From: Raphanus sativus
Taxonomy: Eukaryota > Streptophyta > Magnoliopsida > Brassicales > Brassicaceae
NCBI RefSeq assembly: GCF_000801105.2
Contig: NC_079511.1
Coordinates: forward strand, 16,453,792 to 16,517,791
Length of the DNA stretch: 64,000 nucleotides
Direction of reading: 5' to 3'
Both the position numbers and the translations under genes were made by a program. Positions within the stretch are counted from its first letter, which is position 1; every line of letters begins with the position of its first letter. Below are positions 1 to 11,119 of this stretch, one piece after another. Under the pieces are notes generated by a model. The model did not search any database. It was given only the letters and a program-made list of their open reading frames with translations, and had not been told where the DNA came from.

Positions 1-8
1 TTCTTTAA

Positions 9-160
9 AACGACGATTTCCTAATCAACGATTTAAGAAATCAACGATTTCTTAAAAAACAAGATTTCTTAATCAACGAATTAAGAGATCAACGATTTCT
101 TAAATCAACGACTTGAGAAATCAACGATTTAAGAAAGTAACGATTTCTTAAAATCAAACG
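9..160 (+). repeat. Palindromic minisatellite in the U3 part of the LTR
   Basis: About seven imperfect units built on 'aacgattt(c/a)(t/a)(t/a)aa' alternate in orientation: units reading 'gatttaagaaatc' sit beside units reading 'gatttcttaaatc', so neighbours can pair as hairpins. The same array occurs at 8577-8728 in the other LTR, so it was part of the element when it inserted. Its location upstream of the LTR TATA box suggests a regulatory role, which is inference. Confidence 0.75.
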
Positions 161-822
161 GAACTTTGTTATCAAATGACCAAACCTCCTCAAACATGCA
201 TCCTAAGAGAATCGTAGCTTTGCGATAGGTTCAAACACTTGGATAACGGACCTCAGACCACTGCATAAACCCGATCGCGATGGCAATCGGGTCACGAACA
301 AGAGCTCAGTTTCTATAGCGAACGGATCACAACACCACGCGACAGAACAGAGCTCGGTCGCTATAGCGATCGAGCGTTCGTGCATCGATCATTCTCCGAA
401 ACGTCCGAAGTCTTCCGAAACGACGATACGACATAAAACTATGCATTCTCGACTATCCGTATAGCCGTTCTCAGCGACTCACGACTTTCCGTTTCTTGAT
501 CTCTCGATCAAATGGAATCGTCCGTTTGGTTTACTATAAAACCGCGGAAACTTAACCTTATCGGAGAAATCGTAAAAACGTCTCGAATAAAAAATACGGC
601 CCAGAGGGATCCTAAACTTGATTCGAGGCCCACTTACGATTTCTTAAAAACCCATAAACCTTATGACGGTTTATGCTTGGGGGATAAGCATCAGTTTCCG
701 CGGAAAAAATGGAAACTTTCCGCAGATAATCATGAAGATCGGAAAAAATGGAATATTCTCATTTTTTCGACTATGACGGCTTAAGGGCAAAAGGGGGAAG
801 CGTAAACCGACCTTGGAGGGAG

Positions 823-830
823 TATATAAG
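823..830 (+). promoter_or_regulatory. LTR TATA box (element A)
   Basis: TATATAAG stands about 390 bp before the LTR end and is conserved in the second LTR (9342-9349). It is the likely start of the element's genomic transcript. Confidence 0.6.
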
Positions 831-1213
831 GAGTTCAAGGCGAGAGGCATAGAATGATCACTTTTGCAGAGCAACTTAGCACTTAGAGAAATTTAGTCAA
901 CTTTCCGTTTTTCTTTTCTTGAGCTGCGACTCAATTAGGTTTAGCCACCTTCGGGTATTAGAACTAGGATCTCACCGACAGCTCTCGTAGCCGAAACACG
1001 TTACCTTATTGTTGTCACGCTCATACGCAGATTCGAAATAAAATCCTTCTTGCTCTCTTTTTACGATTTTTATTTTTTTTATTTTCCGTTATTATCGTGT
1101 TATGATTGCTTGACGTGTGGTTTCTCAGAAATCCGGGACCTTCTGGGATATTAGGGTTTTCCTAGTTTCCTTATTTATACGAAATATTGACGGTGCGAAT
1201 TTCGGTTCCCACA

Positions 1214-1233
1214 GTTTGGCGCTAGAAGGAGGG
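1214..1233 (+). other. Primer binding site region of element A
   Basis: The bases straight after the LTR read GTTTGGCGCTAGAAGGAGG. TTTGGCGC next to a 5' LTR is typical of plant Ty3/gypsy primer binding sites. The tRNA is not assigned. A run of nine or more G follows. Confidence 0.6.
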
Positions 1234-1283
1234 GGGGGGGTACGGATCAATCTTACTCATGACCAGCTCACGCTCAACCAGAC

Positions 1284-2612
1284 ATGACTAACGACGATTC
1301 AGCGAACTTGCAAACTCCTCTAAACAGAGCACCCAAGGACGCCTTGAACACTCCCGCATCGGATGTTTCCGCTGCCGATGCACCTGCTAACGCCGCGTCG
1401 CTCGACGAGTTCAAAAAGGTGCTTTCCGCCTACGAAAAGAGGTCGGAAGAGCATGATAAACTCGTGGGAACCCTGACCAAACAGGTTCAAACCTTAACGG
1501 CAAGGTCTCGCGCAGTTCTCCCTCGCGGAGCCACAAAACTCTGCGGACGGAGGCTCGAGTTCGCAACCCCACACGATAGGCCTGGAACTTCGCAGGAACG
1601 TCCTTCCAGACAAAACCCTAGCGAAACGTCCCCTGTCACCAAGGGCAACTCGGAAAAACCTCCGACATCCGAAAAGGACACACAAGAGGACGAAATCGAG
1701 CGTATCGACTTGGAGCCCAGCGATGACTCCGACGAAGACGCCGACGTCCATCCAAGAAGAACCCGTAGCCGTTCAGCTCGGGAAAGTTCTCCGTTCGACA
1801 AACCCATGACGGAAGAAGAGGAAAACCTCTACTGGATCGAACAGGAGGAACTTGCCGAAAGGCAAACCGAGATTACTCGCCACGAACGCCGGCAAGCTCG
1901 GAAAACCGCTGGAGAGGATCCCGATATACGCGATCTCCGCGATTACATCACCAAGACCGCTGTGGAAGTAAGGGCCGTGAAATCACAGATCCACCACGCC
2001 ACGAGTGCTGCCCCAGAAATCGATAGGCTGCTCGAGGTGGCTCGTAAAACGCCCTTCACCGCGCGAATCTCCGAGACTAAGGTGTCCAATCCGGGAAAGC
2101 TCTAGATACCGATGTATAACGGTACTACCGACCCAAAGGCACATCTCCAGGCGTTCCACATCACTATGGGAAGAGTCAGGCTTAGAGAAAGCGAGAAAGA
2201 CGCTGGTCATTGCCGCCTATTCGTCGAAAATCTCTAAGGTGCGGAGCTTGAATGGTTCTCCCGGTTGAAGCGAAACTCCATCGGAAGCTTTTGCCAACTC
2301 GCATCGGAATTCCTCCTCAAGTATTCTATGTTCATCGATAGAGAAACTTCCGATGTCGATCTCTGGAGCTTGACCCAAGAAGAGGGCGAGACCCTCCGAG
2401 AGTTTATAAGTCGTTTCAAACTGATCATGGCGAAGGTCAGCAGAATCAGCGACAAAGTCGCCATCGATGTGCTTAGGAAGGCGCTCTGGTACAAATCGAA
2501 GTTTAAAAAGTGGATAACGCTCGAAAAACCTCGCACGATCCAGGATGCCCTCCACAAAGACCTCAGATTACATAATGATCGAAGAGGAGAAGAAAGTCCT
2601 GTCGCAAAAACA
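1284..2612 (+). pseudogene. Tat-type gag, broken by stops and a frameshift
   Basis: The first ORF (ATG at 1284, 273 aa) is the charged, low-complexity N-terminal part, with acidic stretches and RS/RR-rich segments. It stops at 2103, just before the retrotransposon gag core. The core continues through about 2110-2610 in fragments: a segment around 2112-2235 ends at a stop at 2235, and a segment at 2265-2612 contains the gag helix region, with a phrase close to '[13 protein letters not shown]' typical of plant gag. At least two nonsense or frame changes separate the pieces, so no full Gag can be made. It lies 70 bp after the LTR in the sense direction and belongs with the protease ORF that follows. 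Confidence 0.82.
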
Positions 2613-4065
2613 TAAGCCGACGAAGAACTCTTCGAAAGACGCGGATCCGAAATCAAAGAAGAAAACCTCTCGTAACGACAAGAACGTCCATGACGAGTGG
2701 GAAGAACTCCACGGCGCGCACAACTATGCGATCAATCCGGAGCAGGGCATGACTTCGGGAAATACGTGGAACCGTAACCAGAGTTACGACAAAAATGTAT
2801 ACTGCGAGTTCCATCAGACCGAAGGTCACTCCACGGCTAACTACAAAGTCGTAGGGGCAAGGCTGGCCGTGAAGCTGCTTGCTGGAGAACTCTCTGGAGT
2901 AACCAGCGTCAAGGATCTAATCCTCGACTCCGACCGTCCGCCAAAAACCAACAAGAATCCTCCCGCGGAGAACTCGTCGCCAAGAAATCAGGTGGGGGAT
3001 AAGCGCGAGAGAAGACCGGAGGATAGGGGAAACGATACCTCCCAAAGGAGGGTCAACATGATCATGGGAGGATCCCAATACTGCAAGGACTCGGTCTCGG
3101 CCATCAAGGCCTACCAACGGAAAGCCGAGTCGACTGTGAAGTATCCTCCACGGTCGCCCCCTCGAGACGGACGGAACACCTCGATCACATTCACTGAAGA
3201 AGAGGATTGCGGAATCGATCAGCCTCACTGCGACCCCTTGGTCGTCGATCTCGTGATAAGAGATCTCGAAGTCGCAAGGATACACATCGACACCGGAAGT
3301 ACGGTAAACTTAATCTTCCGCGATATCTTGAGAAGGATGGGCGTCGAGCTCGGAGAAGTCACCCCGGTACCAAAACCGCTCACAGGTTTCTCCGGACAAA
3401 CGTCCATAACCCTGGGATCGATTCACCTACCCGTCATAGCAAAAAACGTTACCAAAATAGTTGACTTCGCAGTGGTATATAGCCCGGCTATCTACAACGC
3501 GATCATGGGAACTCCATGGCTAAACGCCATCAAGGCCGTTCCCTCGACTTATCACTTGGGCGTCAAATTCCCAACCAGGACTGGAATCACCGCAATCTGG
3601 AGTTGTCAAAAACAGTCGCGACTTTGTTTCTTAGCGGAGCATAAGTTGAGGCAGATCACGACGACCTCCACGGTTAAACGCAAGCGAACTCAGCCTTCCG
3701 CCGAGGATGCCCTAACAAAGGGCACAGAGACATCTCCCGCGGAAACAGATACGGAGATCGGAACCATCCCCAACTCCGAAGACAACGTCAAAACTCAGCG
3801 GGAAGAGAAAAATCCCGAGGTGAACGTCACCCCGCAACTAAAGCGGTCGACAAAAAACCAACCGACGAGTAAACACACTCGTGGCATAAACAGAACTACG
3901 AGATGGCTTGATCCTCGAAAGAGGTACGTAGGCAGCCCATCGAAACCCGGCGAGTTCATCTATCCCCCTCGCCAAAAAGGAGGGGGGAGTGGGTGCGTAT
4001 ACTCGTATACTCCCAAAAAAAAAACTCCGCATTTGTATTCGAAATTTTCGAAATTTTTTCAATAA
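2545..4065 (+). CDS. Gag C-terminus plus aspartic protease ORF of element A; pol core deleted
   Basis: A 506-aa open frame. Residues about 80-105 hold a zinc-knuckle-like segment ([10 protein letters not shown]) whose expected second half has lost a cysteine (Y at that place). A retroviral-type aspartic protease follows with its DTGS active site encoded at 3289-3300, and then the expected ILR/MG and 'MGTPWLN' context. After the protease the frame does not enter reverse transcriptase. It runs instead into sequence (about 3880-3950) that matches the region after integrase in Tat element B (17580-17650), so RT, RNase H and integrase have been deleted with the reading frame kept. The ORF is open but the element cannot be autonomous. 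Confidence 0.8.
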   Translation: MPSTKTSDYIMIEEEKKVLSQKHKPTKNSSKDADPKSKKKTSRNDKNVHDEWEELHGAHNYAINPEQGMTSGNTWNRNQSYDKNVYCEFHQTEGHSTANYKVVGARLAVKLLAGELSGVTSVKDLILDSDRPPKTNKNPPAENSSPRNQVGDKRERRPEDRGNDTSQRRVNMIMGGSQYCKDSVSAIKAYQRKAESTVKYPPRSPPRDGRNTSITFTEEEDCGIDQPHCDPLVVDLVIRDLEVARIHIDTGSTVNLIFRDILRRMGVELGEVTPVPKPLTGFSGQTSITLGSIHLPVIAKNVTKIVDFAVVYSPAIYNAIMGTPWLNAIKAVPSTYHLGVKFPTRTGITAIWSCQKQSRLCFLAEHKLRQITTTSTVKRKRTQPSAEDALTKGTETSPAETDTEIGTIPNSEDNVKTQREEKNPEVNVTPQLKRSTKNQPTSKHTRGINRTTRWLDPRKRYVGSPSKPGEFIYPPRQKGGGSGCVYSYTPKKKTPHLYSKFSKFFQ

Positions 4066-5123
4066 AATTCACTTTCTCAATCTGTCGATTCCTAACACAT
4101 AAACACTCTGGAAAACGAAAAAACGTATCCTCAAGAAAACGCGAGACGTCGCAAGTTTTACTGAAGATATTTAGTTCGTATCATCCGTCAAAATAGTCCG
4201 TCCGCGACTTTAAAAACAAAAACAAACTCGTCGATTGGCCCCGACGGGCAAATACAGAAACGTTTCACTTAAACAAATTCGTAGTCAGATCTTTTCGTAA
4301 GATCCTCTTACATCTGACCAGGATACCATAGCGCGTTATACAAGAAAATCGAAATTTCATCCAGCACTTCGCAAAGGAAGTAGCTCGATTCGTACCTAGA
4401 CAAATCATATAAGCCGATAACACTTCGCGGATTTTAAAACGGTACGAATCAGGTCGAAATCACAAACATGCAAAACGGAAGCCGATCAGTCATCGCATAG
4501 CCTTGAAGCTGTGAGTAGACCTAGGTCTTGCCCTTAGCCCAATCTTGCTGGCACTTAACATCTCACGGACATAGTATCAAATACGAGATCCCAAAATATG
4601 TCTCTTATCGCTCATACCTAAAACGCTCGCTAAAAAGTAGCATACGGACCAAGCGACAAATTAAGAGTTAGAATACGAAATGACAGAAAATCAGATCATA
4701 AAACGCAAATCACCGAAAATTTACTTCATATTTATATAAAAGCCACACGAAGGCGGCAGGGATTCGAAGCCTAGAAAGGAAAGTCCCGAAATGCATAGAA
4801 TTACGCAACCTACTACGGTCGCGGCATAAAAAAGGGCCACATTTGGCTACGGAAATACAAAGATAAGGGAAGAACAGTTTCCCGATAAATTCAGTAGAGG
4901 ATAAAGTCGTCCGACGACGAAGTTCCGAACTCCGTCGGATAAGTTACCTCATCATCACCTCCTCCGCGTCGGTCGCAACCTCCACAGTGTCAGGAGAAAT
5001 TGGGATCGGCTCCCAGAGTCCCCAGATCCTTTCTTCGATAGGGGGAACAAGCGACTCAGCGTGAACATTGTCCTTCATGCCACCCTGCATAAGACTCAAC
5101 TCCTCTTTGTAAACATAATCCCT
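4066..5123. other. Spacer between truncated pol and antisense ORF
   Basis: About 1 kb of element A without a supported gene. It starts just after a purine-rich stretch (3979-3996) and contains no ORF of substance. In the Retand/Tat type of element this is where the region between pol and the antisense extra ORF lies. Confidence 0.5.
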
Positions 5124-6678
5124 CTACTGAGTCCTCGCGAGAGCTCCAACCGATCCGCGACACTCGCGAAAATCACCCACCGCAGCATCGGCTGCCCGGA
5201 GATTGTAATACTCCTCCTGAAATCGCGTCGCCCGATTCTGCATCTCGGCGGCCATCTCCCGCTTGGCCTGCCTCCTCGCTCGGCGAATCACTCTAGCATG
5301 GTTGACCTCCGCCCTTAAAATCCGTTCTGAGGTCTCCTCCTGGAGTCGCGCCAAATCATTCGCATTCTTCTCCGCTTTGAAGCGCCAAATCCTCGACTCT
5401 CTCTGGCTATCCACCAACGCCGAGCCAAGATTGTTCATCGCCTGCAAAATTTAAGAAACAGAATTTTTTTCACAAAAAAAAAAAAAAAAAAATCCGATCG
5501 AATAATAAGGAAAATACGAGAAGAAGTAAAGACTGGCCTCGTTAACCACGCGAGAAGTCTCAGCCAATACTTCAGGCCTCTCCGTTTCTTCTACAAAGGT
5601 ATACGGATTAGGATGATCAGGAAGACCAGAAAAGAAGTCGTCAAAATTGGGAATCAGCGCATCACTCGAACCACTCCCATCACCAAAGCCACGAGACGGA
5701 TCCCATCCTGGAAGTGGAGAATCGTCGGCAGGAAAGTCGTGATCCTCGACCTCAATGTCTTTATCTTTTCGCGGTACCTCAGGCGATCTCTCGACTGGAA
5801 CACACTCTGGGAGATGCTCGACAGGAGCAAAATCAATCTCACCTTCCGCCTCGAAGTCGGAGTGGACCATTCGGATCGCCTTCCGAACCCGCTGACGGGT
5901 AAAACTGGTCCACCAATGATCACCGCTCCTAAGCGCGTCTCTCACCTCCATAATGTCCGTAGGCCAAGGATGGACCACGCTAATGTGCAGAAGGAGATTT
6001 GGAACCGTCCGGAACATCGGAATAAACTCTTCCGCGACAGACGCAGCGTTAAGCCGGACATAGAAGAAGAATTGTCTCCAATTATTAAAATTGGAAACAG
6101 TTCCCCTTACTACCAGCATTATGGGACGAGAAGTCAATCGCTAGGAGACGGACTCCTTGTTGGATTGCAGCCTCAGAAGTGCCTCAAAGTGGTTGGTAGT
6201 GAGGGATAGGCCGCGCTCGTAACTCAGAATCACGAGACCGATAAGGATCTCGAAACTCGTAGGGCTCAGCTGGTTTAACGAAACCTGAAAACGGTCCAGT
6301 GCGCGGACAATAATCTTGGGAATCGGAAACCAAATACGGCAACGCGTCAGAACGGCCTCGTAACACGTGAAGTAGCTTTTCTGGAGGATGGTCGGCGCTT
6401 TCTCCGACTTTAGGAATCTGGAACTCAACCGCGTCCGGGACTCCGGCAAATTTCCGAAGCGTCTCGAGTAAAAGATCGGTGGTCTTATTCGGTAGGTCGG
6501 CTACCCCTCTCCGAGATCGGCATATCGAAAACTTTTCTTCTCCGGGACGTTTGATATGATCACTGCTTGCTTTCCAATACGCATCACATTCCGCCGTATT
6601 CAGAGGAAATTCGAACTCGGCTTTCGGGACGAGGAGTTCTTCATCCTGATTGCAATCAGGAGAAGAAGTCACGGGAGT
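5124..6678 (-). pseudogene. Antisense additional ORF (aORF) of Tat element A, spliced, N-terminus lost
   Basis: Three minus-strand pieces join into one gene: 6678-about 6184 with a frame change to the 6449-6141 frame, then 6137-about 5527, then 5447-5124. Between the last two lies an intron-like stretch (about 5452-5527) with GT, a long T-run and TTGCAG at the acceptor. The first part resembles the plant 'putative gypsy type transposon' domain (pattern 'IWFPIPKIIVRAL..LSPTSFEILIGLVIL'). The middle is acidic, and the last ~105 residues are a charged coiled coil rich in R, E and A. Antisense ORFs between pol and the 3' LTR are known in Retand-like Tat elements. The N-terminus is cut at 6679 by the hAT palindrome. 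The Pfam-level assignment is from memory. Confidence 0.7.
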
Positions 6679-6851
6679 CTTCTTTGACAACCAGATTAAT
6701 AATGTGCGTTGCACACCGAAGATGCAGATAAACGACTTCCTAAAACCAATGCATTAGCTCAATTTTCCATGAAACCTTCCTTAAACTTTCTCAATGCTGA
6801 ATCGTTAGCAGTGGCATTGTAAACAGTAATGCTGAACACTCTCTTGATGCC

Positions 6852-7328
6852 CTATTCTTCTAAGCATTCAAGAAGAGCCTTAGAGATTGTTGCTCCTTTG
6901 TGGTCACACACATTCTTGAATCCTATAATCAGCTTCTTTAACTGCCACCAGGAGTCAATGAAGTGGGCTGTAATGACCATGTAACTAGCACCAGTGTGAG
7001 GAGAAACCCACATATCAGTAGTCAGAGAGAGTCGTTGCTTGTTCTCCTCGAGTAACTTCTTCATGGCCTCTTTTTTTGCTGCATAAATCTCAACAATGTC
7101 GCGTGTTGCAGTTCTCCAAAAATGAGGATTTCTGAGTTTAACCTTATCAATGAAATGTTTCCAAGCCAAACCCTCTATCAAGGCTAAAGGTAATTCTCCT
7201 ATGAGAATCATCTCGTTTGTAGCTTCCCTAATAACACTGTCTGATACCTTACACATGTTGACATTACCACTGTCATCTTCAGGACCATCCTTCTTAAATT
7301 TGTTATTTGTTCGCAGGTAGCCACACAT
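6852..7328 (-). pseudogene. hAT transposase fragment, left arm
   Basis: 158 aa, reading minus. It contains the phrases 'LTTDMWVSPHTGASY' and 'HFIDSWWQLKKLIIGF' seen in plant hAT (RICESLEEPER-like, BED zinc-finger) transposases, which include a catalytic aspartate in the TD(M/I)W motif. Codons before the ORF (about 7329-7450) still encode a BED-finger-like stretch with C..C and H residues, in another frame. It ends at a stop (6852) before the rest of the catalytic core and the dimerisation domain. It is non-functional alone. Confidence 0.8.
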
Positions 7329-7913
7329 GGTAACCCTTGTTGCGGGAAAGATTCAAATGCTTCTTAATGTTAGAGTTCCAGATTTGGTTGGACATGACAT
7401 TTCATTGCCACAGTGGTTGTAACAAGCTCTGTCGTAGTCGTCTTTATTTCTGGTGAAATGGTTCCAAACTCAAGATGTCGTTTTACTCTTCTTTCTTGAC
7501 TTTGAACCACTGCCACCTTGTGCAACTCGTTCAGCTGCAAGATCTCCATGCTGCTGGTGACAGAAGAATTCTGATGATCAAACTGCGGTTTTCCCTTGTA
7601 TGTGGTGGTTGGTTTGAATGGAAAGGGTTCTCGGTCAGACTTTTTGGATACTGGTCAACTGTCTTATTGGTGAGCTCACTGATCCTGAGTTGCACAAGAC
7701 TTGCAGCTGAACGAGTTGCTGCAAGGTGGCAGTAGTTCAAAGTCAAGAAAGAAGAGTAAAACGACATCATGGGTTTGGAACCATTTCACCAGAAAGAAAG
7801 ACGACTACGACAGAGCTTGTTACAACCACTGTGGCAATGAAATGTCATGTCCAACCAAATCTGGAACTCTAACATGAAGAAGCATTTGAATCTTTCCCGC
7901 AACAAGGGTTACC

Positions 7914-8389
7914 ATGTGTGGCTACCTGCGAACAAATAACAAATTTAAGAAGGATGGTCCTGAAGATGACAGTGGTAATGTCAACATGTGTAAGGTATCA
8001 GACAGTGTTATTAGGGAAGCTACAAACGAGATGATTCTCATAGGAGAATTACCTTTAGCCTGGATAGAGGGTTTGGCTTGGAAACATTTCATTGATAAGG
8101 TTAAACTCAGAAATCCTCATTTTTGGAGAACTGCAACACGCAAAATTGTTGAGATTTATGCAGCAAAAAAAAGGCCATGAAGAAGTTACTCGAGGAGAAC
8201 AAGCAACGACTCTCTCTGACTACTGATATGTGGGTTTCTCCTCATACTGGTGCTAGTTACATGGTCATTACAGCCCACTTCATTGACTCCTGGTGGCAGT
8301 TAAAGAAGCTGATTATAGGATTCAAGAATGTGTGTGACCACAAAGGAGCAACAATCTCTAAGGCTCTTCTTGAATGCTTAGAAGAATAG
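7914..8389 (+). pseudogene. hAT transposase fragment, right arm, one frameshift
   Basis: Mirror copy of the left-arm fragment, reading plus, in two frames (7914-8180 and 8177-8389). The break lies in an A-run at 8162-8173 that is 1 bp shorter than in the left arm. Apart from a few substitutions the two encode the same residues. Beyond the stop, about 8400-8577 still matches hAT coding sequence in broken frames ('HIINLVVKEG' region), so the fragment reaches further towards the catalytic core than the ORF does. Confidence 0.78.
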
Positions 8390-8576
8390 GGCATCAAGAG
8401 AGTGTTCATCATTACTGTTTACAATGCCACTGCTAACGGTTCAGCGTGGAGAAAGTTTAAGGAAGGTTTCATGGAAAATTGAGCTGATGCATTGGTTTTA
8501 GGAAGTCGTTTATCTGCATCTTCGGTGTGCAATGCACATTATTAATCTGGTTGTCAAAGAAGGTTTGCTAGAGGTT

Positions 8577-9721
8577 AACGACGATTTCCTAATCAACGAT
8601 TTAAGAAATCAACGATTTCTTAAAAAACAACGATTTCTTAATCAACGAATTAAGAAATCAACGATTTCTTAAATCAACGACTTGAGAAATCAACGATTTA
8701 AGAAAGTAACGATTTCTTAAAATCAAACGGAACTTTGTTATCAAAGGACCAAACCTCCGCAAACATGCATCCTAAGATAATCGTAGCTTTGCGATAGGTT
8801 CAAACACTTGGATAACGGACCTCAGACCACGGCATAAACCCGATCGCGATGGCAATCGGGTCACGAACAAGAGCTCGGTTGCTATAGCGATCAAGCGTTC
8901 GTGCATCGATCATTCTCCGAAACGTCCGAAGTGTTCCGAAACGACGATACGACGTAAAACTATGCATTCTCGACTATCCGTATAGCCGTTCTCCGCGACT
9001 CACGACTTTCCGTTTCTTGATCTCTCTATCAAATGGAATCGTCCGTTTGATTTACGATAAAACCGCGGAAACTTAACCTTATCGGAGAAATCGTAAAAAC
9101 GTCTCGAATCAAAAATACGGCCCAAAGGGGTCCTAAACTTGATTCGAGGCCCACTTACGATTTCTTAAAAACCCATAAACCTTATGACGGTTTATGCTTG
9201 GGGATAAGCATCAATTTCCACGGAAAAAATGGAAACTTTCCGCAGATAATCATGAAGATCGAAAAAATGGAATATTCCCATTTTTTCGACTATGACGGCT
9301 TAAAGGCAAAAGAGAGAAGCGTAAACCGACCTTGGAGTGAGTATATAAGGAGTTCAAGGCGAGAGGCATAGAATGATCACTTTTCCAGAGCAACTTAGCA
9401 CTTAGAGTAATTTAGGCAACTTTCCGTTTTTCTTTTTTCGAGCTGCGACTCAATTAGATTTAGCCACCTTCGGGTATTAGAACTAGGATCTCACCGACAG
9501 CTCTCGTAGCCGAAACACGTTACCTTGTTGTTGTCACGCTCATACGCAGATTCATAATAAAATCCTTCTTGCTCTCTTTTTACGATTTTTTTTCCATTAT
9601 TATCGTGTTCTGATTGCTTGACGTGTGGTTTCTCAGAAATCCGGGACCTTCTGAGAAATTAGGGTTTTGCTAGTTTCCTTATTTATACGAAATATTGATG
9701 GTGCGAATTTCGGTTCCCACA
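8577..9721 (+). repeat. 3' LTR of Tat element A, 5' end truncated
   Basis: Direct copy of 9-1213, from the palindromic minisatellite to the shared terminal CCCACA. The TATA box is at 9342-9349. It lacks the ~54-bp duplication of the 5' copy. Its start is cut by the hAT palindrome, so the original polypurine tract and TG end are missing. Flanking host DNA (IST1-like pseudogene) starts at 9722. The 5-bp target duplication cannot be tested because the left end of the element is outside the window. Confidence 0.88.
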
Positions 9722-9758
9722 ATATCCTAAGAAAACCCAGCTTTTCGTCTCCTGAATT

Positions 9759-10947
9759 CTATGAATCAAAGGGCATGTTGAGAGAGGTATGTTCATATGT
9801 GGCAGGTTTCACAGCCTCTGGTGCATTTTCAGGAGTCGACCGCATCAAGACATTGGGAACCTCGAGAAAGTCCAAACTTTCATCAGAATCAGATTGATCC
9901 TCTGGACGTGGAAGAGGTAACATTGTCAAACGTATCCCTTTATCTTGCTCCTCCTCCTGTAAAGGCAACTTAGATCCCCCACCAAAGTGCTTTGGTCCGT
10001 CCTGTAAAGAAGGAATACAATTACTAGATGTAGGCAGAAAAGAGATAAAGGAAGAGAGAAGTACTGACAAGAATATCTTCATGCGATTTAAAGAGATCAG
10101 TTTCTTTAGAAGCAGGGTCCCAATCAAGTTCATGTTCTTGTGCAATTTCCTTGAAAAGTTTAGGTTTAGATTCCGCGGAAGGTGCAACACAGACAGCAAT
10201 TCCATCAACTGTAAAAATTGATTTAGAAAAATATCAGAAACACAAACAATTTTCTTTGTTATCTACACATGATAAATGTCAGTAGTATAATTCAAGAATA
10301 CTAGTTTAGTTCATCCTAAGGACTTAGAGTAGCAGATACTAAAGTCAATGATTGTTTTTCAGCATCCTTGTCTCACTCTACCAATTTTACCTTACAGTTG
10401 ACACCAGAATCGGGCTTGAGCTTGGATGCAGCAGCAACGAACTCCTTTCCATATTTGGAAGCGGATAGCATCTGAACCTGATGCAGCTATGTCAAGTCAG
10501 AGCACCTTGGCGCAGAAAAACATGCACTTGAGAACTTCGTCAAGAAAAGAGTGATAACCTTTGAGACTCAATAATAGGAAGACGAACAGCAATGAGCCAG
10601 AGAAGAGCTCAAGGATCTCTTGAACAGCCATCATCTTTTCTTCCCTTATAATGTGTTCAACCTAATAAAAGAAACATTTAGAGAAATCTAGGTCCCACAC
10701 AACACGATACGAGCAGTGGCTTCTTGACCAGTCTCGAGAAGCTTTGCAATTTCACGGCGCATTTTATTAATTTGCGCTTCTCTTCTGTTCCTGATTAGCT
10801 TTATCAGAGAATCTTCTTGCTGGTAAAAAAAAGTTTTCAAAATTTACAAAACTAATCTAGTGAGAGAATCTTATTTTGTTTTCAGATTCGTAATTACCAT
10901 TTTGCAGCTTTGAAGCCTTTATTGAAGAATGAATCGAGCATCGACAT
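9759..10947 (-). pseudogene. IST1-like (ESCRT-III associated) gene, decayed; probable relative of At1g34220
   Basis: Six exon-like blocks on the minus strand: 10947-10898, 10819-about 10706, 10661-10559, about 10530-10402, about 10208-10063 and about 10004-9759. They encode in order the IST1 helical region: start 'MLDSFFNKGFKAAK', then 'KLIRNRREAQINKMRREIAK', 'VEHIIREEKMMAVQEILELF', 'QMLSASKYGKEFVAAASKLK', 'EIAQEHELDWDPAS', 'GPKHFGGGSKLPL'. IST1 proteins bind ESCRT-III and VPS4 at the multivesicular endosome. The gene is broken by a 1-bp loss after 'LELF' (about 10590), an in-frame stop near 10490, and a frame change near 10185. The exon carrying 'CKTLLKLTIPR' is missing or altered. The C-terminal half is absent: after a stop at 9759 the Tat LTR begins at 9721. 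Confidence 0.82.
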
Positions 10948-11119
10948 GATCCAATCACTCTTGTTACAACGGTTAAACTTCGTAAAGCATCGGATACAGG
11001 GCAGGTAAAAACGAAGAAGATTGATTGCATAGATATGTTCTTTTTCTTTTTCCTTTCCCAGGAAAATAGTCGACTGATACACTGCGTTTAGGTCAGAGTT
11101 GAGGAGGATATAAATGACC
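10948..11119. other. Upstream flank of the IST1-like pseudogene
   Basis: 172 bp of probable 5' UTR or promoter DNA between the first IST1 exon and the target duplication of the hAT element. No motif stands out. Confidence 0.3.

Larger units (their letters stand above)
1..1213 (+). repeat. 5' LTR of Tat-lineage Ty3/gypsy element A (left end outside the window)
   Basis: A directly repeated, slightly diverged copy lies at 8577-9721. Both copies end with the same bases (GGTTCCCACA), and this one is followed at once by a primer-binding-like sequence, so it is the 5' LTR. It carries a TATA box (823-830) and AATAAA (1036-1041), as expected for an LTR promoter and polyadenylation region. The TG start is not visible; the LTR probably begins upstream of base 1. 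Compared with the other copy it has about 54 extra bp near 305-360, which look like a local duplication of an 'agctc..tatagcga' segment. Short ORFs inside are chance. Confidence 0.88.
6679..8577. mobile_element. Head-to-head palindrome of hAT transposase fragments inside element A
   Basis: Two nearly identical arms of about 860 bp (6679-7541 and 7700-8560) face each other around a 158-bp loop (7542-7699). Each encodes the same part of a hAT-superfamily transposase, from near the BED-type zinc finger to the start of the catalytic region. Arm-to-arm differences are few substitutions and small indels. The right arm runs about 16 bp further than the left and abuts the 3' LTR at 8577; the left arm abuts the aORF at 6678. 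No hAT terminal repeats or target duplication were found at the edges, so it looks like a rearranged fragment, not a clean insertion. A transcript through it would fold into a long hairpin. Confidence 0.88.

Noticed and set aside
9..160. CRISPR-like array of short repeats
   Set aside because: Repeat units are directly adjacent, alternate in orientation and have no unique spacers; the host is a plant.
512..784. 90-aa ORF in the left LTR
   Set aside because: It lies within a repeated LTR, has no domain, and is broken in the second LTR copy.
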